From: Nematopogon swammerdamellus
Lineage: Eukaryota; Arthropoda; Insecta; Lepidoptera; Adelidae
Assembly (NCBI GenBank): GCA_946902875.1
Contig: OX336338.1
Span: 5,819,971-5,883,970 of the forward strand
Direction of reading: 5' to 3'
DNA: 64,000 bases
The translations under genes and the position numbers were made by a program. Below the pieces are notes generated by a model. That model did no database searches and was not told the DNA's origin. It saw nothing but the letters and a program-made list of their open reading frames with translations. Positions 10,424 through 21,204 of this stretch are shown here, in pieces (position 1 is the first letter of the stretch; every line of letters starts with the position of its first letter).

Positions 10424-10560
10424 GTGTGGAACGGGCTTCCGGGGAATATCTTTCCCCACTCCTACAATCCACGGATCTTCAAATCGCGAATTAATAGCCT
10501 TTCCCCAGCGACATTAGTCCACCTCCAAGCCGGACTGGCACCTCCTCGGGGGTGAAATTG
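10424..10560 (+). pseudogene. Decayed LINE ORF2, C-terminal part (3' piece)
   Basis: Continues the frame after the fold-back insertion with WNGLPGNIFPHSYNPRIFK, the usual 'WN-LP--IFP--Y----FK' block at the end of CR1/Jockey-type LINE ORF2, then a short 3' region and an A-rich tail at 10610-10637. Confidence 0.75.
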
Positions 10561-10639
10561 GCTGCGCCTGAGGCAACGACCTCGGGCACAGCCACCTAGT
10601 TCGGAAAAAATAAAATTTCTTTAAAAGAAAAAAAAAATT

Positions 10640-11380
10640 GGCATAATGACATTTATTCCGTTTCAGTCAATAATGTCCTTTCAGTCAGTCAGCGTGTATT
10701 TGTCCAACGCAGAACACACACCTCTCCCGTATTACTCCAGTCCCGGCCTTCGGCGGTTCGGAACCACTGATTCCCACCGACGTACTTGATGTCGCCGTCC
10801 CACCTGGCGGGTCGACAATAGATAAAAAAAACCACAACCAAATAACCTCTGTCCGTGTACCTATATGGTAAATAGAACACGAGTTCGCTGTTGCAAACCA
10901 ACATTTTAAATGACAAAATAGACGCGGATAAATTACAGGGGCGAGCTAACGCGAAGGAAGCGACGCCTGAAGCGCTCTTTCATATCGTCGTAAATAACGG
11001 CGGCATCCACGCAAAGTCTACTCTTAATTGTGGTGGCTTCCTTTGATTTAGAATCGCGCTCAAAGCCGCCGCAAACGAATTGTAGCGGCTTAGGAGTGAG
11101 CCGCGGCACCGTCGTCGTTCCCATCGCTGTTTACTTCAATTATTTTGGTCCCTGAGTACGCACAGATACTGAGATGAAAGCGGCGTGACAGCTAAATACT
11201 TGTAGCGCTTTGTGAGATTAGTCGGACTGGGGGAGCAGCAGCCGAAGCGGCTTCTTCGCCGCGCCTCTCCGCATCCGCGCCCGCCGCCGACGCTAGAGTG
11301 CACCGCGCGCCGCACTCACGCGACACGAGTCCACGCTGCGTCTGAGTCGCTCGTGATCTTTGTCGTCTAATTGCTGGGTC
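10640..11380. other. Spacer, no gene recognised
   Basis: Unique-looking sequence with a GC-rich end (11220-11345). A minus-strand open frame at 10933-11124 looks moderately protein-like (VIYDDMKERFRRRFLR), but it has no splice signals I trust and no family I recognise. Confidence 0.35.
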
Positions 11381-11384
11381 CGAT

Positions 11385-11765
11385 CTTCCTTAGTAAAATT
11401 TTTAGGGAACCGTATCTACATGGAACCATATCTACTACACCGACTGTCTGTCTGTCTGTACTCTGTCCGTCCGTCCATCCGTCCCGTCAACAGAGGTCCG
11501 TCCGGTTCGTTTCACAGAATAATATTCTCGGATAAGCCAACAAATACTAAGAAAACAAAACAAAAAGTAAAAAAAAATTAGGATCGGTCCCCATACAAGA
11601 AACGTGCTAAGAATCAAATAGTACACATTCACGCTACGAATAATACATAGTTTGCATTGCAGGCAGGCAAAATATATACGGATATGGTTTTTTGACAGGC
11701 GGTTCTACGGAACCTTGCGCGCGTGAGTAAAACTCGCGCTCGGCCGATTATGTTTGGTTTCGTAC
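11385..11765 (+). repeat. GGTTTCCGTA-family repeat, divergent copy
   Basis: 'TTTTTAGGGAACCGTATC', a CTGT/CCGT stretch at 11447-11486, 'TTTCACAGAATAATATTC', 'TCCCCATACAAGAAACGTG' and the tail 'GCGCGTGAGTAAAACTCGCGCTCGGCCG'-type. It has lost several internal blocks. Confidence 0.65.
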
Positions 11766-12479
11766 CTGAAATCAATTATATGTTAAAAAGGAGGTAGATA
11801 GGTTATACGAGCTCCCAAAGCGGCACATTAAATACAAGACCACAGTCCTGTTTGAAGTTAGTCGCGCACCAACTACGCACGCGTTCAGACGTGCGTCGTC
11901 CTTCCTAAGTAGTTATCAGTTATACCAACCGCCACATAACTTGAATTCCCTCCCTTAAGAATTGGAATAAGACTATTCGAGTCGGCGCATCACTTTATAG
12001 TTCTTTCTGTCAACGTTTCAAGTTCGTGCCGGCCGTGTGTGAGCACCGAATGTCGTATAGACAACGTATCTTTCTTAAAATATCATTGCCTGAAATAGTG
12101 AAAACGGAACCTAATGGTTGTGACTCGTGTGTCCGGCTAACTGTCCATCTGTCATGGGTCATCTAACTATTACGTGGGAGTGGCAATGTACTTTTAGGAT
12201 CTAGGATAGGATAGGAGGATTTAGGATCTGTTCTAGGTTAGTATGGGTTTAGGTTGTAATAAACCTAATATTTCATAACAAAATCGTTGAAATGTTAATG
12301 CTTTTACGATATTAAATACCTAAACTCTACATTTTGTATAAGACAGACAGATCTCATCTGTTAATGAAAATCAATCATTTCAATTTGCCAGCAGTTGAGC
12401 GCGTCTCGGGAAGACCTGTATGTAGGTTGTATGTATTCGATCACACGGGATATGATCTAAATATCGCGATACGTATTAG

Positions 12480-12650
12480 CGGAGTGGTGAGGGATGGTGG
12501 ATGGTGGGCGGAGGGCGCCGCCGCGCGCCGCGCGCTCGGGGCGAGTGCCGTGTACGCCGCGAGCGCTCGCCGCGACATGCGCCTCGCTCGACCGAGAGCG
12601 CCCGCCCCCGCCCCGCCGCGCCGCCCGCCCAACCCACATTCGCCCGAATT
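12480..12650. other. GC-rich block
   Basis: Dense CpG and CCCGCC/GGGCGG motifs. Open frames on both strands are compositional artefacts. It ends in a palindromic AT segment of the form CGAATTTCAAATTTCGAATTTCG at about 12643-12669. Confidence 0.4.
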
Positions 12651-12894
12651 TCAAATTTCGAATTTCGAAATCGCCGACGAAGCGATATCCTGGAGTTTCG
12701 CTCTATCATAAACTAACCTTTGATAATTTTAGTTGCACGGGTAGGAAAATCTAAGATAACTTATGGCTGCAGAATAAACAGTAGATTAGCGCTAATAGGA
12801 GCATAAAACATTGAAAAAACAGGGTACATACATTTATTTATATTGTGCTACTGGGAACGAAGGTTGCTGGCGGTGCCACTGCCAAAGGAGAATG

Positions 12895-13185
12895 CTTTTT
12901 AGGTTTCCGTATCTCGTACGGAAGAAAAAAAAAATAAGCCTACGCCGTCTGTCTGTTTGTCTGTCTGTCTGTCCTACTGCTGTATCATTGGAACCGTAAT
13001 AGGTAGCCGGTTGAAATTTTCACAGAATACTTATGTGTTATTATGGCGGATATAACAATAAATAATAAAAAATAGAAAAAGTACAAAATGAAGGGGGGTT
13101 ATACAAGAGTTTTTATTTTAATTTTTTTTTGTGGTGCGGAAACCCCGGTGCGCGAGTCCGACTCGCACTTGGCCGGTTTTTTTTA
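12895..13185 (+). repeat. GGTTTCCGTA-family repeat, nearly complete
   Basis: Starts 'TTTAGGTTTCCGTATC', has a (CTGT)n stretch at 12949-12973, 'TTGGAACCGTAATAGGTAG', 'TTGAAATTTTCACAGAATA', 'GGCGGATATAACAA' and the terminal 'GTCCGACTCGCACTTGGCCGG' followed by T-rich sequence. Compare the inverted copy at 19732-20012. Confidence 0.8.
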
Positions 13186-13969
13186 CTATGCGCTTGAAAA
13201 CCGCTTCTAACTTCGGTGAACATAAATGGGGTTAGGTACAGGAAGGGTTTAATCCAACGTACTTAAAGAAATAATAAATTGATAAGTTTTGCGTGATTGT
13301 ATTCACTTAGCTAGCGGGAAAACACCAGTAGGGGATTTTGAAAATTCGTATTCTGAAGTTTTTCCATACATTTCATATTTCCCGTGAGCAATATACACTC
13401 TTTGTTCTCGGCCTCGCTCGTGCGGTCGTGCCCTATGGATGATCCGACCGCAGTCAAATTGAAGCTGAATGCCGAAGGAATAACTAAGTACCGAATTCAG
13501 GATATTCCTATCTATATAAATATAAAAAAAATGTCCCAACTGCCCACATACTTATCAACGCCCAGCGCAAACCCCGTAACCTATAAACTTGAAATTTAGG
13601 GACCAGATGCTTTCATGACGTAGGTTTGGCCCCACTAAGAAGGGATTTATCTAAATTCGATCTTTAAAGGGATGCAATGGGGCAAACATATTTTTAGTGA
13701 TTTTTCAATAGTTCACATCGCGAATTCTGTAGGTACTCGTAACTACATTTTGTAAAAATTAATTCGACTACATGTAGGTATACGTATTAGGCGGGTGCTC
13801 AATACGTCGCACCGCTGTAGCATCGTAGAGTTAGCTATGTACGCACAGAATAATCGCAGCGAGCATATTTATGAACACTGAAATCAGATAAGGCACGCTT
13901 GGAGCTCTACAAAACGCTGGCACCATTATCGTCTAAAAGCAATATCGACCACAAACTTGCCCGCAGTTT

Positions 13970-14100
13970 ATCGGGTAGGCGCTCGGCTCGGCTCAGGCCG
14001 GCGCGGAGCGGGGCGCGACTGTGTCGCTGGGAGAGTCGCAGAGAGGCAGCCTGCAGGCCGCTAGCTCGCTACACGAACACGACGCGACGGTAGGGTGTAG
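13970..14100. other. GC-rich block
   Basis: CpG-rich stretch immediately left of an hAT-type element. No domain in any frame. Confidence 0.35.
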
Positions 14101-14102
14101 GT

Positions 14103-14539
14103 CAGGGGTTTTCAACCGGTGTGCCGCGGCACACCGGTGGGCCGCGCCGCGAGTGACATCCAGGTGTGCCGCGAATTCTAAGTAACTCATTCAAAATTTG
14201 CATGAAAACCGCGGAAGAAAAGAGCAAGCACAATTTTTCGTCTATCTATATAGTCGTCGATTATCCACAATGACATTTTCTGACTGATTTGTTTGAACAC
14301 TTCAACAAATTAAATGAGAGTTCGCAGGGAAGTATTGAGAGTATTTTCACATCCTCAGCTATAATGAGAGTTTTCACTGATAAATTCACATACACGTAAA
14401 TTACGTAGGTACGAAGTCGCCAATACTTTTTAGATTTCTAATTTTCATATTTTTCTGCATGAATATAAATGTGGTGTGCCGTGAAATTTTCGTAGATGAA
14501 AAAGTGTGTCAGTTGATAAAAAATGGTTGAAAACCCCTG
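14103..14539. mobile_element. hAT-type non-autonomous element, 437 bp
   Basis: Ends CAGGGGTTTTCAACC and (reverse complement) CAGGGGTTTTCAACC match over 15 bp. The flanks GTGTAGGT (14095-14102) and GTGTAGGC (14540-14547) are an 8-bp target duplication with one change. A 24-bp perfect dyad (14115-14138) is centred exactly between bases 24 and 25 of the element. The other end has no such dyad. There is no transposase ORF. The motif GTGTGCCG recurs at 14164 and 14475, inside the element. Confidence 0.85.
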
Positions 14540-14549
14540 GTGTAGGCGG

Positions 14550-15015
14550 TGGAGTCGCCGCGGCGGACGAGGGGCATGCGCTGTGTACATTTCACCCGCT
14601 TAATTAATGTGCAATGGTAACGTGCTAGCGGTGCCGCGGAGCTCGCCGCGGCGGCGGAGCTTGGGCTCGGCTCACGCGCCGCGCCACGCCGCCGCGCCGC
14701 CACCCCCGCCGACGTCGTCGTCTGTAATTCACCCAATGAGTGGGGCATCCGCAGGGACCGTTAGCCGGGAGCCGCCGGCCGCGTAAATTGCGTAGCTCCG
14801 GCTCCCCGCGCGCCGACAACAATAGCTTCAATTTTGGTATATTATCGAACTCGAGAAATTTACATCGCAAGTTCGGGCAACCGTGAAAGCCAAACAAACG
14901 TTCGGCCGCTCCCGCGGGGCGGCCATAGCACTTGGAGCCGTCGATGTCGCGCGGTCGCCCCGGTCGAGCCGCACACCTAGATTTATCGCCGCCGGCAGCC
15001 GGGCCCCGCGCGAGC
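14550..15015. other. GC-rich, unique-looking block, possible regulatory DNA
   Basis: GC-rich segments (14560-14720, 14905-15015) flank 'CGCTTAATTAATGTGCAATGG', which has a homeodomain-type TAATTA core. No repeat partner was seen elsewhere in the window. It could be a conserved non-coding element. Frames on both strands lack domains. Confidence 0.3.
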
Positions 15016-15266
15016 TCTATTGCCCAGTCCGATGCCGTTTATTTTGGTCACGTTCAATGTGCGATTTTGGTTCAACAAGCTGGAACTAATCGCTCGCTAT
15101 TGTCGACGATAACGGACGTTTTTATTTCATAGTTGTATCGTCCACAAATTGTATCGATTGAGGCAGGTTCAGGTTAAAAAATCATTAAGGCATTTTTGGC
15201 GTCTCCTAACTACGTAGGCAGTATCATGTGAACTTAGCAGCATTTATGAAAATAGTAGGAGTAGGT

Positions 15267-15352
15267 ATATATACCCGGTGTTATGGGCTGACATCACGGA
15301 TGTTGTATAGGTGATGTAGCCAACCGTGTCAGTTTCCACAATAAAAAAAAAC
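15267..15352 (+). repeat. 3' tail of chimeric SINE (family A)
   Basis: 'CCCGGTGTTATGGGCTGACATC', 'ATGTAGCCAACCGTGTCAG' and an A-rich end match the last ~85 bp of the full copies. It is 5' truncated. Confidence 0.8.
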
Positions 15353-15964
15353 CTACTAAATTGCATCTCATAAAACATTCATCAATGTGTGCCTACTTAT
15401 ATCAACGTTAATTGTGTAGCTTTCGTGGTAACATTCAATTTGTTTTAGTTGCGTTGACATGATTCTACCGACAACTTGATATAATATAAATAAATGAATA
15501 ATCAGGTAAAAATAAAATTTGAAATCCGACTGCGAATAAAAACGAAGGAAACAGGAGTAGAAAATCCTATAGTCGTGCTTTCGTGTGTGCAAATATTAAT
15601 TTAATTGATTATTTTATGCAATTGTAATTTCTAATATAACTCGATGGGTTTTGAAGAAAATAACGTTCTCTAAGTTTGACTAGATGGCGCCAAGCGTCCG
15701 CCTTGTTCTTTGTTTTCTGTCATAATAGTATATGCCACTCACGATACTAAGACAAATCGTTAGACACCTTTTTAATAAAAATACATTCTGTCGTTTTAGA
15801 GTTACGAGGGAATAAAGAAACTCAACCGCTCACATACATTATGTACATTAAAGTGACTACTTTGTGTTCGCAGTCGGGTAAAATAAGGTTCAACTAGTTC
15901 GAAATATAAAATAAAAGTTTGCGTGGGCTGGATCTCATCTGCATAACTACGAGTACAATCTTAT

Positions 15965-16107
15965 ACGCAGTCTTAAGTACAATTTATACTATAAAAAACC
16001 GTATCCAAATAGGCCCATCCGTTTGGGAGCTACGATTCCACAGACAGACACACAGACGGAGGCGTCAAACTTATAACACCCCTCCTTTTGCATCGGGGGT
16101 TAATAAA
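15965..16107 (+). repeat. Dispersed repeat ending GCATCGGGGGTTAATAAA
   Basis: 'AAAACCGTATCCAAATAGG', 'CCATCCGTTTGGGAGC', 'CACAGACAGACACACAGACG' and 'CTTATAACACCCCTCCTTTTG' in order. A second copy is at 59440-59572 with the same order. It resembles the 3' end of an RTE-type LINE common in Lepidoptera; assignment not verified. Confidence 0.6.
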
Positions 16108-16149
16108 TAAAAAAATTATGTTGGAATATACACTTTGTACAGTTAACCG

Positions 16150-16315
16150 ATACGGACCGCGTCGACGATGCACCGCCACGCCGCGCCGCCCGCCCGCCCG
16201 GCTCGCGGACGGCGCGCGGGGGCGGCAGCGCAACCTTCCCGCCCCCCGCCCTCCGCAGCCGCCGCCGACGCGCATCGCTCCGAGTCTTGTCCGTCCAAAC
16301 AGTCTAGCCCGCAGG
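16150..16315. other. GC-rich block
   Basis: CCCGCC/GCCGCC-rich. Arg/Ala/Pro peptides in several frames are compositional. Confidence 0.35.
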
Positions 16316-16571
16316 CGAACACATCAATTTCCATTCGATATTGTGCCTATATCCGGCCTACAGTGCCTACCGTATTACTGAAACATCATATAGGCCTACA
16401 TTCAGTATCTAGTGCGGAGGGTGGCAACTTAGTACCTATGTACCTTAGTATCGAAATTTCCGTGTTACCGGCTATACTCTTCCACTTTTGCATAGATTAA
16501 GGAGTTCGTGTTGTTTCAGACACTATTCATAAAAAAAAGACAATAAAACATTTAATTCTTATTCTTAATTT

Positions 16572-16744
16572 ATTTTTATATATTAATATTATTTATAAAA
16601 TTACACAATTCATACAGATATTTCGACTGCGTTGTCGTCATCAGTGAAAAATATAAAATATCATATTTTCACTGATGACGACAACGCAGTCGAAATATCT
16701 GTATGAATTGTGTAATTTTATAAATAATATTAATATATAAAAAT
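16572..16744. repeat. Large perfect palindrome, 79-bp arms, 15-nt loop
   Basis: 16572-16650 and 16666-16744 are exact reverse complements. The inner part of each arm carries 'CACTGATGACGACAACGCAG' (right arm orientation) and 'TCGAAATATCTGTATGAAT'; the outer part is AT-rich. Weaker symmetry continues outside: GACAATAAA near 16539 and TTTATTGTC near 16778. ATTCTTAATTTA occurs on both outer sides (about 16561 and 16790), possibly a target duplication of a larger element. Fits a fold-back or mariner-type MITE. Confidence 0.9.
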
Positions 16745-16822
16745 TCATCAAACAAACATTTTGTAAATAAAAATAATTTATTGTCAATATTCTTAATTTA
16801 GTGTCGCCATCGCTGTATCTCT

Positions 16823-17190
16823 GCCTCGATAGCTCAGTGGTGCAGACAGTCGACTGTTGCTATTTATTATTAAGCAACGCTGGGCGCGGTCAGTACTTGG
16901 ATGGGTGACCGCTCGACCGTTGGAGGGTGACCAGAGGATTCCACGTAAAACTGTAGGTCCCATCCCATCCTACCATACTCGTTTATAGAGTTCAACCCGC
17001 CCGGGTTGGTACCACCGCACTGAATGAAACGTCGGTCGAAACGGCTATGTAAATAGTTTGTGTTTTCCGTCCAGTTCAGTGTAGCCGGCACGATCTAAGG
17101 TAAGCACTGACGTGGCACCTAGTTCACCCGGTATTATGGGCTCACAACACGGATGTTGTAGGTGATGTAGCCATGTCAGTAAAAAAAAAA
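16823..17190 (+). repeat. Chimeric SINE (family A), near full length
   Basis: The head begins GCCTCGATAGCTCAGTGGTG (tRNA-like A box TAGCTCAGTGGT). The segment 16871-16912, 'TAAGCAACGCTGGGCGCGG' plus 'TCAGTACTTGGATGGGTGAC', matches the 3' half of eukaryotic 5S rRNA (box A to box C region). A degenerate B box follows, then the body 'GTAAAACTGTAGGTCCC', 'TTGGTACCACCGCACTGAAT', 'AATAGTTTGTGTTTTCCGTCC' and the tail 'GTGATGTAGCC..GTCAG' with an A-run. Non-coding; Pol III promoter elements are inferred from the motifs. Confidence 0.9.
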
Positions 17191-17539
17191 TCACCAGCGT
17201 GGGACTGTGAGTACACGACTAACGACGTCGTAAGCTGGATAATTCTACACTCGACAATGCCTACTATATGTATACTCATATGTGCACTCGTACCAATAGT
17301 ATGTTACTACGGTATATATACGTATGTAGGATATAATTACTAGAATCTACATACTAGAACTTTCCAACCTATAGGCGCACAAGCTCTCATAGGATTCCAA
17401 TTGGAAGCATTCGGCTCGTGTACATCGGAAGCAAACACGCGGCAGTATAGATGGAGCGGCTTATTTGTGAGTCGTTTGTCTGCGGGTAGCAAACAGGGAT
17501 ACCTCCGCAGCGGTGGCATCGTATAATGAAGATACTGCC

Positions 17540-17905
17540 GACTACACTCGCCGCCCCGCCCCGCCGCCGCCGCCGCCGCGCCACAACGCAGTCGAGCACA
17601 TTTACATTTTCGCTCTTTGAGATTAGGCGTAGATTGAGAACATCCACTCGACTTATATGAGGCTGGGTGCGCGGCGGAGGTAGGGCGCAACATACGTAGA
17701 GGGCGGGCGGGGCGCGGCGCGGGGCGGGCGGGCGCGCGGGGGCAAGGGCGCGCGAGGGCTGGGACTCCGGAGCGGGGCTCGGTCGGTTATTGCAAAACAC
17801 GAAACCATGTTAATTGAAATTCAGCATGAAAGGGATAATGAGGGGTGGTGGGGTGGGGGCGGGGAGGTTCGCGGGGGCGAGGAGGGCGGCGCGGTGGCGT
17901 CGCGT
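17540..17905. other. GC-rich block with G-runs
   Basis: Contains (CCG)n at about 17555-17580 and GGGCGGGCGGGGCG-type runs at 17699-17745, a likely G-quadruplex former. The overlapping open frames on both strands are low-complexity. Unlike repeats here, it is not found elsewhere in the window. Confidence 0.4.
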
Positions 17906-18350
17906 CGCCTTCACTCCATCAGCCGAACTACTCATGTATGAACCTCACATGACAAACGACTTTGTATTAATATACTCACTTACCTACCCCCATTGTAACC
18001 TAATAGCGCTCCACTTAAAAATACTTGCGAGGGCTTTACGTGTCGGCCGCGTTGTGTTTATGTATGTTTTACGCGAATTTTAAATAATCAAGAAAAAAAA
18101 ATAAGTCCCTTGCAAAGGACTGTCCGCTGCAAATCATTTCTAATACTGCCCTTATATATTTGGGTGAGCTGGAAGAGACTGCCACAGGGCAACAACCTCG
18201 CCCATTGGATGAAAGATGAAAGAAATTAATGAAGTACCTATGTAGGTACTTAAAATTTTAATTTTTGTTTTATTGTTTTTTATTTTGTATTACTGTTATG
18301 TGTTTCTTCTTCTTCATTCAATAAACGGCAGTGAACGGTTGGAACACAAC

Positions 18351-18430
18351 CTGCGCAGTCCTCAAAGGACTGCGCAGTGCGCAGTTTGTGTTCCAATACT
18401 TCCAATTGGTCTAATTGGAAGTATTGGAAC
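18351..18430. repeat. Two adjacent perfect hairpins
   Basis: Hairpin 1: CTGCGCAGTCCT (18351-18362), loop CAA, AGGACTGCGCAG (18366-18377). Hairpin 2: GTTCCAATACTTCCAATT (18390-18407), 5-nt loop, exact reverse complement to 18430. 'GGAACACAACCTGCGCAG' just left and 'GGAACGCAGG' just right suggest an outer, weaker symmetry. Confidence 0.85.
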
Positions 18431-19419
18431 GCAGGTGACGTGAATTCACATTTGACTGAAATAAATAAGTTGGTAAATTCTAGTAAGATTTGCAGGGAGC
18501 TCGTATTTTGTCGAAGAAGAGGCTAGTGGTACATAATTTAGGGCGGACATCTGAGCTCGAATCTAGCTCAGAAGAATGTGATTTTTTCTATAATCGATAC
18601 TAATATAGTTTCAACGATGCTAACTTCAAAATAGTTTTCCTGCCGTAAGCATTTAGTCATGCACAATTCCAGAGTTAAGACAATCAAGAAATTATTATAA
18701 TTATATATGTACATATTATATTTCAAAAATCTTAAGAATCTTGGATATTTAAGACCTTTTAAAGGATAGGTACACAGCGCGACCAGTTAGAAAAAAATAT
18801 TAAAATTAATTAATTAGTATAAAAGATAATATAATATAGTTGAGAACGTCTGATTTGATTAGGTACCCCTTAAATGTCATGCCAACCAGAAGTCTATGAA
18901 CGTTTCAAGTTTCAAGAGAATCGTTCAAGCAGTTTCCGAGCCACAGGCTGTGACAGACAGACCAACGAACGGACGGACAGACACCTGGCCGACTCCACAA
19001 GGTTCAGCCATCATCAGGTGCCAGCGTCACTGGTTACGAACGCCTTAAAACCCGGTCGATAAACTCTCCCAAACGACGTGCATTTGCTACGAAATTGTTT
19101 GTAGATACATCTGATAATAAGCGGAACAACTAGAGCATGGCTAATATTTAATTCAATCATTCATAGACCAACGGAAGTGCCTCAATTGATCAAACTTGGC
19201 TGGCGCCATAAACAAATTATTCAAAACGCACATTCATCCACCTGTCGCTTTTCAAATTTGATTGCGTCCAACATCACACGCCCATACTGGCCGCCCGTTC
19301 AGAAACAAAACGATTCCATATGATTAGTCCGATACACGAGTAAGGTAGTGCCGCTAAACAAACAGACTATTATAATAGTGCGTCGTCATTGGATGTGAAA
19401 TCACTTACGGGCGTCTCGG

Positions 19420-19645
19420 CGTGACTTGCACGTATCGAGCGAATCGCCTCTCGCTTCCTCGCCTCGTCGCTCTAGTGCCCGCTGCTCGGGACAATCCTCT
19501 ATTCACGCCGCTGCGCGTGCGCTGCGGGATCAACACTCAGCACATCCGCTCCCTCTACGTATCTACCTACCACTCCTCTCCGCTCCTATCCGCACCGGCC
19601 AGCCTTCCAGCGCTGGCAGCGCTCCGCTCCGCACACACTGACTTT
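19420..19645. other. GC-richer segment, no gene
   Basis: Two plus-strand frames overlap here in different phases and neither has a domain. Likely non-coding. Confidence 0.3.
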
Positions 19646-19731
19646 TTGGTGGAGCATTGGTACAGCAAATTGTTAAGTCAAGTTTAACAAAACGCTCAAA
19701 GAATTATTGGTTTCATTTTGATGCGAGCGAA

Positions 19732-20012
19732 TTAAAAAAAACCGGCCAAGTCGGACTCGCGCACTGAGGTTTCACACCACAAAAAAAAACATTGAAAAAA
19801 ACACGTTTCTTGTATGGGAACCCCCTTAATTTTTTACTTTTCAATTTTTTATTATTTGTTGTTATATCCGCCATAATAACACATATTCTGTAAAAATTTC
19901 AACCGGCTACCTATTACGGTTCCAAAGATACAGCAGTAGGACAGACAGACATACAGACAAACGGCGTAGGCTTAGTAATAGGCTTCCGTGTGGGGTACGG
20001 AAACCTAAAAAT
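19732..20012 (-). repeat. GGTTTCCGTA-family repeat, minus orientation, complete
   Basis: Starts 'AAAACCGGCCAAGTCGGACT' and ends 'GGCTTCCGTGTGGGGTACGG' 'AAACCTAAAAAT', with 'CCGCCATAATAACACATATTC' (part) and 'ACCTATTACGGTTCCAAAG' between. It matches 12895-13185 in reverse. Confidence 0.85.
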
Positions 20013-20169
20013 AAAAAGATGGGTGGGGCTACAATACGGCGCTGGCTTATTTTCTACCGATGAACAATAAGACCTGAAAACTAAAGAAGAATAGCGAGGA
20101 GAGGACATTTTAGGTGAAGAGATGGCTGCGTCAGCAACTTCACATTATCAGAATGCAGCTTCATTGCTG

Positions 20170-20400
20170 TTATCCTTACCTATAATAAAATCCAACGTCT
20201 GCTTTCTGTCTGAGTGTATGTCTGTCTGTCCGCTTATAACTCGAGAACCACTGAACCGATTTTAATTTAAAAAAATTCTACGGATAGCTTGATTCTTCCC
20301 ATCATCTATAAGCTACTTACTATCACGCTAAATGGCTTATGAGGTTAGCAGTGAAGCGAAATATGAGAGCGGGCGGAGCCGCGGGCACATCTATTATAAT
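20170..20400 (+). repeat. Dispersed repeat family E, copy 1
   Basis: 'ATCCTTACCTATAATAAAAT', 'CCAACGTCTGCTTTCTGTC', 'CTCGAGAACCACTGAACCG', 'ATTCTACGGATAGCTTGATT', 'GTTAGCAGTGAAGCGAAATA' and 'GCGGGCGGAGCCGCGGGCAC'. Copy 2 at 26431-26655 is nearly identical, pointing to recent movement. The GC-rich 3' end recalls the Helitron-like termini in this window. Confidence 0.75.
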
Positions 20401-20744
20401 TTGCCTGTATGACATATAATGTAATAATAAAAAAAATACTTTTAGCTACCTAGGTACCCATATTTTCACATTCACCAACTGCTAGAACATAACTTTTGCT
20501 AATTCCCTGCATTGAAATTCTCGTAGTATTTTATTAAAACATCGCCATGCACGGTGTTACATTTTGGCTGGTACGCCCGCCCCTTTCTTTCAACGAAAAT
20601 TAATTCTGAATGTTGCGTACAAAATTGCCAAAAATATAAAAGGATGTACTCCACAAAATCAAAAACAAACATCGTGCGTAAAGGCCAGTACAACTAGATC
20701 AATCCCTCGATGAAAATCATCGACGTGGCTTTGATGAAAGCTCA

Positions 20745-21066
20745 TTGAGAGAGCTTGACGCCGGGCGTCGTCGTCGTCGGAGGCAGCGCGGGGCGGGGCG
20801 GCGGCGCGGCGCGGTGAAGAACGGCGCGCAGCGTGCGACGTCGTTTCCAACGCGCTCGCCCGATTCATCATTACCGGGTTGGCTATGTTATTACTTATTA
20901 TGTACGAAGGTAGGTACCTACCTACGAGTACGTTGAAACAAAAGAATTTGACAGGCGCCGATGCAAAACAAGCGCGCGGGGAGCCGGCCCGGCTCCGTGT
21001 AGGAGATATCGAAAGTAGCCCCGCGGAGCGACGCGCTGCGCCCCCCCCCCCCCCCCCCCCCCCCCC
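20745..21066. other. GC-rich block ending in a run of 26 C
   Basis: 20750-20860 and 20960-21040 are CpG-rich. 21041-21066 is an uninterrupted C26 tract, which can form G-quadruplex or i-motif structures and is prone to assembly error. Open frames across it are artefacts (polyproline/polyglycine). Confidence 0.6.
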
Positions 21067-21204
21067 GTGCCCTCCCGCGCCCTTCGTCGACGGACGTACC
21101 GCACCGCAACACAGCTATTCTCCGCATGACGACGCAATCGCAATGTTGCACCATAAACAAAGAATCGACCATTTTCGATTCTGACTCAACACATCATTGA
21201 CTGA

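Noticed and set aside
9795..10560. Reading the palindrome at 10.3 kb as part of the LINE
   Set aside because: GTGT on both sides and the continuous LINE frame across the empty site show it is a separate insertion.
10933..11124. Minus-strand 63-codon frame with protein-like ending (DDMKERFRRRFLR)
   Set aside because: No second evidence: no splice sites in frame, no family recognised, and one isolated short frame is likely by chance.
16871..16912. 5S rRNA gene fragment as an independent RNA gene
   Set aside because: The 5S-like segment occurs at the same position in several SINE copies with common flanks, so it is part of the repeat and not a 5S gene.
21041..21172. Minus-strand frames with polyglycine near 21 kb
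   Set aside because: Produced by the C26 run.
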